Part shown: piece after piece, positions 34,101 to 37,261 of the stretch
Layout: every line of letters begins with the position of its first letter
Position numbering within the stretch: position 1 is the stretch's first letter
Origin: Bacteroidia bacterium
GTDB lineage: Bacteria > Bacteroidota > Bacteroidia > JADZBD01
Direction of reading: 5' to 3'
Length of the DNA: 37,261 nt
NCBI GenBank assembly: GCA_020054095.1
Contig: JAGVMA010000084.1
Location: 1 to 37,261, forward strand
Notes under the pieces: generated by a model
What the model was told of the DNA's origin: nothing
Seen by the model: only the letters and a program-made list of their open reading frames with translations
Database searches by the model: none
Made by a program: the position numbers and the translations under genes

Positions 34101-35376
34101 TACCGAACCACAACAATTAGTGGTGCAACCCGGACCGGGCGTTACTATATGTATTGGTCAATGCACTACTTTAACAGCAACTGCATCGGGCGGAACACCT
34201 GCTTACACATACTCGTGGGCGCCTGCAGGGCCTAGCAATGTGTGCCCTACCGTAACTACTACTTATACTGTATATGTAACAGATGCCAATAACTGTCCAT
34301 CAAATCCGCAAACGGTTACTGTAACAGTGGCACCACCACTTGGTGTAACAGCAGCAGCTAACCCTGCAATAATTTGTATCGGCAGCAGCACACAAGTGAG
34401 CGCTACAAGCAGCGGTGGTAATGGCGGCCCTTATAATTATTCATGGTCTCCGGGCAATGCAACTACGCAAGCTGTTACTGTATCACCAACGGCAACTACT
34501 ACTTACACCGTGTGGGTAACCGATGGCTGCGGAACACCTACTGATACTGCAACAGTAACAGTGGTTGTAAATCCTTTGCCTATTATTACTTTCTACTCAA
34601 GTGATAGCAGCGGCTGCGCACCACTTTGCGTAGATTTCTTTGATACTACACCTAATGGCGCACAGTGGGCGTGGACGTTTAACGGTGCAAGTCCTTCAAT
34701 GTCTTCATCACAAAATCCTACCAATATTTGCTACTTACTATCGGGCAGTTACGATGTGAGCTTAACCGTAACCGATAACAACGGCTGCTCAAGCACGGCA
34801 ACTGTACTTAACATGATAACCGTGTACCCATCGCCAATAGCCGATTTCGGGATGACACCAACCACCACCACTATTCTTAACCCTATAATTTGCTTTAACG
34901 ATTTATCGCAAAGCGCAAGTTCATGGACATGGAATTTTGGCGACCCAACGGATATTAATAACGCAAGCAACGACCAAAACCCTTGTCATACATATAGCGA
35001 TACGGGCAGATATTGTGTAAACCTAACGGTAGCAAGCCAGTTTGGATGCGTGGATACAGTTACGTATTGTTTAATTATAGAACCTGATTTTGCAATTTAT
35101 GTTCCCAATGCATTTACACATGAAAATGGCGATGGTAATAACGATACCTTCTTCCCGCAAGGCATAGGCATAGATAAAGACAAATTTGAAATGTGGATTT
35201 ATGATCGCTGGGGCAATATGATATGGTACAACCAAGTGTGGGGCAAGGGCTGGGATGGCCGTGCCAATGGCGGAAGCGATATTGCACAGCAAGATGTATA
35301 TGTATGGAAAATTAATTTGTACGATGTGTTTGGCAAAAAACACTCGCTGATAGGACATGTTACGCTTGTGAAATAA
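31162..35376 (+). CDS. Giant secreted SprB-repeat protein with Ig-like and PKD domains and T9SS type B C-terminal domain
   Basis: A 1404-residue exported protein. Residues 1-21 are a signal peptide (MKKYLLSLLLIVITAANSFA). Residues about 25-165 resemble a prepeptidase-type beta domain (NNWYYYFCATQNGYVTINV). Residues about 170-370 look like a jelly-roll domain (NFEAGNLTGWFCTTG, SFSARLGNNS). Ig-like and PKD domains follow (about 375-600), then five SprB-type repeats (about 608-986), two Ig-like units (about 991-1136), two PKD domains (about 1138-1306) and the CHU_C domain (about 1308-1404: VPNAFTHENGDGNND, IYDRWGNMIWY, QQDVYVWK). It is Cys-rich for a surface protein. Its last 97 residues are clearly homologous to those of the 5707-9618 protein. 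Export by the type IX system and an adhesive role are inferred. Confidence 0.9.
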   Translation: MKKYLLSLLLIVITAANSFAQGGNSCAAAQANPSALPFNYTGQSTCSSTNSYTGTNGCLSTTYYTANNWYYYFCATQNGYVTINVPVTTSTLAAYPSVSVFSGCPTSGGQCLAAAYAYAPANTTTTVSVTVQVNANQCYFVVIDGYYFASSYAQCFNFSVNSTFTPIPVQAGCTNMNFEAGNLTGWFCTTGQSVTGCTTCPTPTYNQTAIGVVAGRHTIMTGGNDPCGGFPCVAPGGSFSARLGNNSTGAQGERMSQTFTVSAANASFTYKYAVVLQDPSHQPYQQPFFQAIMRDGSGNIIPCSQFIVSAAANLSGFFNSTSCASVRYKPWTTVNVDLTGYIGQNVTIEFTTGDCSAGAHYGYAYIDCECAPSLLQANNDTICQGQCATLSAPVGYQSYSWAPVNNTTTSITVCPTATTIYTLTLTAFNGCTTQNRDTIWVMANPTANFTVSAPQCNTPITITNNSSVALPSTITNWNWTFPGGSPSSSTAQNPSNITYSTPGTYTITLVVTTQAGCTATFTQTIVIPPCNPQVVVSGGSVCTGGCMTLTATPSSGNPPYSFVWSPNIGTTSSVQACPTATTIYTVTITDAQNQTATDTVQVIVMPPININMTSTTVLCFSGTASATATPTNGNAPYTYLWNNAQTTQTATGLVAGTYSVTVTDATGCTGTATITITQPPQLTVSATSTNVSCFGGNDGTGTATANGGATPYNYNWAPSGGNAATATGLTAVTYTVTVTDANGCTATATITVTEPTLLIASVAGFDATCFGACNGQAVTIPSGGTTPYAYSWAPLGGNAPSAVNLCAGSYTVFITDANGCTFSGTATVNEPPALVLGYTAVTASCMQADGSANVTASGGTPTYAYAWNPNVSTTNSANNIFPGTYTVTVTDANGCSDTIHVVVPNQPGVVASITAFTNVTCFGFCDGFATASAINGTAPYTYNWTPSGGTSTTATGLCAGTYTFTVTDATGCIDTAIVNITEPQQLVVQPGPGVTICIGQCTTLTATASGGTPAYTYSWAPAGPSNVCPTVTTTYTVYVTDANNCPSNPQTVTVTVAPPLGVTAAANPAIICIGSSTQVSATSSGGNGGPYNYSWSPGNATTQAVTVSPTATTTYTVWVTDGCGTPTDTATVTVVVNPLPIITFYSSDSSGCAPLCVDFFDTTPNGAQWAWTFNGASPSMSSSQNPTNICYLLSGSYDVSLTVTDNNGCSSTATVLNMITVYPSPIADFGMTPTTTTILNPIICFNDLSQSASSWTWNFGDPTDINNASNDQNPCHTYSDTGRYCVNLTVASQFGCVDTVTYCLIIEPDFAIYVPNAFTHENGDGNNDTFFPQGIGIDKDKFEMWIYDRWGNMIWYNQVWGKGWDGRANGGSDIAQQDVYVWKINLYDVFGKKHSLIGHVTLVK
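32985..34120 (+). repeat. Five tandem SprB-type coding repeats
   Basis: Five in-frame units of about 220-230 bp, with approximate borders 32985-33200, 33205-33430, 33430-33660, 33660-33880 and 33885-34120. Each has a Y(T/N)YxW core and a GTYTVTVTDANGC-like end, with a Cys near the start of each unit (for example NVSCFGGNDG, NVTCFGFCDG). Confidence 0.72.
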
Positions 35377-35400
35377 ATCTCCCTTTCACGAGCAATTAAC

Positions 35401-35438
35401 AAACTCTTCCGAACACCCACGGGGGAGTTTTGTTTTTT
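35401..35438 (+). terminator. Intrinsic terminator after the second giant protein
   Basis: AAACTCTTCC (35401-35410) pairs with GGGGGAGTTT (35421-35430), ten pairs with two G-U, around a 10-nt loop, followed by TGTTTTTT. It lies 25 nt after the stop codon. Confidence 0.65.
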
Positions 35439-35473
35439 GGGTGCTATCGTTATATTAAGTCTGTTCTTACCAT

Positions 35474-35515
35474 CGTCATTGCGAATCGCGCTTTAGCGGG
35501 TGAAGCAATCGCAAG
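35474..35515. repeat. Remnant of a CATTGCGA...GAAGCAATC intergenic repeat
   Basis: CGTCATTGCGA (35474-35484), then TGAAGCAATCGCAAG ending at 35515, resemble the ends of short dispersed repeats of the type GTCATTGCGA...GAAGCAATC that I recall from many Bacteroidota genomes. ATTGGAATGACAGA near 35876-35889, on the far side of the tandem array, could be the matching right end. Confidence 0.4.
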
Positions 35516-35590
35516 TTAAGATTTTTACGGCTGCAATAATAGGAGACTCTTTCCCAATGGCGCACTCGCTTTGCGACTCTTACAGAAAAA

Positions 35591-35848
35591 ATGCAATTAG
35601 CTGTAAAACAAGTACTTTCGCTTTTTAAGAAGGTACGTTTTAATATTAGATTGCCGCATTTCAATATTAACTTAAGCCATTTTAATATTAAAACGCGGCA
35701 AAACAATATTAGATTAAGCTATTCTAATATTAAAATGCATCAAGTTAAATTAAGATTGAAACAAAACGAGTTAAGATTAAGGCAAAACAATATTGATTTA
35801 AGCCAAGATGAGTTAAGATTACGCCAAGATGATATAAGATTAACGTAA
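35591..35848 (+). pseudogene. Possible small or broken heptad-repeat open frame
   Basis: An 85-codon frame begins MQLAVKQVLSLFKKV and then runs as ten heptads with the pattern x-N-I-R-L-x-Q. It has no signal peptide, no promoter box and no known homologue that I recognise. The stop is a single C-to-T change in a Gln codon and the heptads continue after it (NELRKRH, DEIGMTD), so the frame may once have been longer, or may never have been translated. Reported for completeness; the tandem-DNA reading is favoured. Confidence 0.25.
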
Positions 35849-35890
35849 AATGAGTTAAGAAAACGGCATGATGAGATTGGAATGACAGAT
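35639..35890 (+). repeat. Twelve-unit 21-bp AT-rich tandem array
   Basis: Twelve consecutive units of exactly 21 bp, starting at 35639, 35660, 35681 and so on to 35870, with no insertions or deletions. If read in frame they encode heptads such as FNIRLPH, NNIRLSY, NELRLRQ and DELRLRQ. The core AATATTAGATTA recurs in the first half and GAGTTAAGATTA in the second. The frame from ATG 35591 stops at 35846-35848, where the expected CAA of unit 10 is TAA, yet units 11 and 12 continue the same frame. Changes fall on all codon positions. This fits a non-coding array or a broken repeat gene better than an active gene. The 21-bp period equals two turns of B-DNA, so the A/T tracts lie on one face. Confidence 0.8.
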
Positions 35891-35955
35891 TATAGCCTTT
35901 AGTTGTAAGAAACTAAAAAACACACAATGATGTTTAGTCTAATTGAGTATTTATG
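35891..35955. other. Spacer between tandem array and XRE gene
   Basis: A 65-bp AT-rich stretch downstream of the XRE stop codon (minus strand). No terminator with a T-run is seen for the XRE gene. Confidence 0.3.
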
Positions 35956-36177
35956 TTAATCAAATAATTTAGATGGATTAATAGTTAGCGCATCTGCTAA
36001 ATCATAAATAAATGATAAACCACAATTAATTTCTCCACGCTCAATTGAACCAATCTGTTTTATTTCCATATTGGCTTTATAGGCAAGTTCCTCTTGTGTT
36101 AAATTTTGTGAAAGGCGCAATTCCTTTAATCTTTTGCCAAATGCAATTAAAGCTTTTTTGTTACGCCTGTATTTCAC
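35956..36177 (-). CDS. XRE-family helix-turn-helix regulator
   Basis: A 73-residue DNA-binding protein, almost entirely one Cro/CI-type domain. KRLKELRLSQNLTQEELAYK, NMEIKQIGSIERGE and FIYDLADALTINPSKLF match the five-helix XRE fold, with the recognition helix around residues 35-45. It starts with GTG at 36177; the ATG two bases upstream is out of frame. It is transcribed divergently from the LytTR gene across 76 bp, so it may control itself and that gene. Small stand-alone XRE proteins of this kind are common Bacteroidota regulators. The target is unknown. Confidence 0.88.
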   Translation of the reverse strand: MKYRRNKKALIAFGKRLKELRLSQNLTQEELAYKANMEIKQIGSIERGEINCGLSFIYDLADALTINPSKLFD

Positions 36178-36191
36178 ATAACAATATTGCG

Positions 36192-36223
36192 TTTGTGTAG
36201 TACAATTACTTGAGTTAAATTTG
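36192..36223 (+). promoter_or_regulatory. Promoter of the LytTR gene
   Basis: TTTG (36192-36195), 20 nt, TAAATTTG (36216-36223): both elements match the Bacteroidota consensus exactly. The predicted leader is about 25 nt. It lies in the XRE/LytTR divergent region. Confidence 0.68.
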
Positions 36224-36253
36224 ACTTATTTAATTTTTATTAATAAGTAATAA

Positions 36254-36655
36254 ATGAATAAGAGAAATACATTGGTTTACAAGGGTGGCATTAATGGAAA
36301 GCCCGTTTGCCGCATAATGTACCTCATTGCAAAAGGTAGTTACACCGAAGTAACATTTTCTAACAGCAAAAAATTATTACTATCAAAAGAGTTGAGTCAA
36401 GTGGAAAAAATAATTGATAATGCCGATTTGTTAAGAATACATAAGAAGTTTTTAATAAATAAAATTTACATAGTGATGGAGTTAAAAGAAAAGCGGAAAA
36501 TGGAAATAATATTACTGAATGGAAAAATATTTCCGGTAGCTGATAGGCGCAGAGGCGAGCTTAGAAAAGAAATAAAAAACAATAATTTATTTCATTTAAC
36601 TCAGGAGCAAATAAAAGAAGTGCGAGAGCTAAATTCAACGCACACCAAGTTTTAG
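36254..36655 (+). CDS. Stand-alone LytTR DNA-binding protein
   Basis: A 133-residue protein with a LytTR domain at about residues 15-108 and no receiver or membrane domain. RIMYLIAKGSYTEVTF, LLLSKELSQVEKII, LLRIHKKFLINKIYI and IILLNGKIFPVADRRRGELR match the beta-strand core of LytTR transcription regulators (the usual patterns are I.YLEA.G.Y..., F.R.H.S.LVN and G..IP.SR). The C-terminal 25 residues are polar (LTQEQIKEVRELN). It has an excellent promoter at 36192-36223 and precedes, on the same strand, a Cys-rich secreted protein 74 nt downstream that could be its target. Confidence 0.85.
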   Translation: MNKRNTLVYKGGINGKPVCRIMYLIAKGSYTEVTFSNSKKLLLSKELSQVEKIIDNADLLRIHKKFLINKIYIVMELKEKRKMEIILLNGKIFPVADRRRGELRKEIKNNNLFHLTQEQIKEVRELNSTHTKF

Positions 36656-36729
36656 CGTTTTTTCTTGTGTGGCATATTAGCTGTTGTAAATTGCTGCCGT
36701 AATTAATATTGTTTAACTTTATAAAAAAA

Positions 36730-37261
36730 ATGAAAACAAAAATCAAATTTTTATTTGCTACGCTAATGCTATTTTGCATAGCGCAGGTTAATGCACAAAA
36801 CAACTGTAACAAAATATGCGGTGCTAATGCAGGTGCAGATAAAACGAGCACTTGCCCCGGCAATTGTGTATCAATTGGTGTATCTGGATGTGGCACGGCA
36901 CCATCGGGCGCTTCATGTTCCGGAGCAATGGCATATTCGTGGGCTCCAGGTGGCATGACTACTTGTACTCCAACAGTTTGCCCCACCGTTACTACAAATT
37001 ATACACTCTATGTAACATTTACTTGTGGCTCAACCGCTCTTGCAGATTGTTGCTGCGATGGATGCGGGGGGACTACGTGCGGTTCAGGTACAGCAAATCC
37101 ATGTAATGGAACGGTTGTTAGAAATGATATAATGAAAGTTACCGTAAACAATACGGGTTGTCGATTGATTAACCCCGAAAGTACTCCATTGGTAGAAAAT
37201 GCAGATGTATCTATATTCCCAAATCCTTCGAATGGAAATATTTCATTGAAATTTTCTAAAA
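36730..37261 (+). CDS. Cys-rich secreted protein with T9SS type A sorting domain, cut by window edge
   Basis: From the ATG at 36730 the frame is open for 177 codons to the edge. MKTKIKFLFATLMLFCIAQVNA is a signal peptide followed by QNNC. The next 100 residues are rich in Cys and Gly (TCPGNCVSIGVSGCG, DCCCDGCGGTTCGSG) with an Ig-like piece, SWAPGG then PTVCPTVTTNYTLYV, like those in the giant protein at 31162. The last visible residues, VSIFPNPSNGNISLKF, are the start of the Por/T9SS type A C-terminal sorting domain, so the protein should end about 60 residues beyond the window. A surface or secreted role is inferred; the function is unknown. Confidence 0.8.
   Translation, partial: MKTKIKFLFATLMLFCIAQVNAQNNCNKICGANAGADKTSTCPGNCVSIGVSGCGTAPSGASCSGAMAYSWAPGGMTTCTPTVCPTVTTNYTLYVTFTCGSTALADCCCDGCGGTTCGSGTANPCNGTVVRNDIMKVTVNNTGCRLINPESTPLVENADVSIFPNPSNGNISLKFSK

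Noticed and set aside
35639-35890. CRISPR array
   Set aside because: Units are contiguous, 21 bp, without unique spacers; no cas genes in the window.
1-37261. tRNA, rRNA, insertion sequences or prophage genes
   Set aside because: No cloverleaf, rRNA motif, transposase, integrase or phage structural protein was recognised on either strand.

Overview
The window is chromosomal DNA from a member of the Bacteroidota, probably a Chitinophagales/Sphingobacteriales-like or environmental lineage. The evidence is AT-rich sequence, promoters of the Bacteroidota type (TTTG about 20 nt upstream of TAnnTTTG), an LpxC/FabZ fusion, DUF3822 next to rsmD and coaD, a bifunctional HisB, a fused HisIE, two giant SprB-repeat surface proteins with C-terminal type IX secretion (T9SS type B) domains, and a third secreted protein that appears to start a type A sorting tail at the right edge. 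No phage, integrase, transposase, tRNA, rRNA or CRISPR was found.

Layout. 1-2142: a secreted trypsin-like protease (cut by the left edge) and the magnesium channel MgtE, both on the minus strand. 2143-2668: gene-free DNA with a palindromic repeat. 2669-5506: ftsZ with a very long acidic linker, a strong terminator, and a YqeY-family gene. 5707-9618: first giant SprB-repeat protein. 9623-16727: a complete histidine operon, hisGDCBHAFI, with nearly every gene overlapping the next. It is preceded by a Bacteroidota promoter, a 14-residue His-rich leader peptide and an attenuator. 16728-20015 (minus): DUF3822, rsmD, coaD and a thioredoxin-fold protein. 20062-21459: RecD/Dda-like helicase. 21456-23413 (minus): a two-repeat membrane or envelope protein and a lipoprotein. 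23516-27700 (minus): folA, thyA, lpxA, lpxC/fabZ and a DUF192 protein. 27789-30688 (plus): alpha/beta hydrolase, YfcE-type phosphoesterase and mpl. 30782-35376: a small secreted protein and the second giant SprB-repeat protein. 35377-37261: an accessory-looking tail with a terminator, a CATTGCGA-type repeat remnant, a 12-unit 21-bp tandem array, divergent small XRE and LytTR regulators, and a Cys-rich secreted protein cut by the right edge.

How the genes work together. The his operon makes histidine from PRPP and ATP, and the leader can sense charged tRNA-His. lpxC/fabZ and lpxA start lipid A synthesis; mpl recycles murein peptide; ftsZ drives division; thyA and folA couple dTMP synthesis to folate recycling. 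The two SprB-repeat proteins are probably exported by T9SS as adhesins or cell-surface filaments.

Most notable observations: the histidine attenuator, the in-phase 21-bp array whose apparent reading frame is broken by a CAA-to-TAA change, a probable ATT start codon on the two-repeat protein, the loss of the HisB zinc-loop cysteines, and an extra segment between the catalytic His and Asp of the protease. All assignments come from reading the sequence and remembered family motifs; no searches were run.
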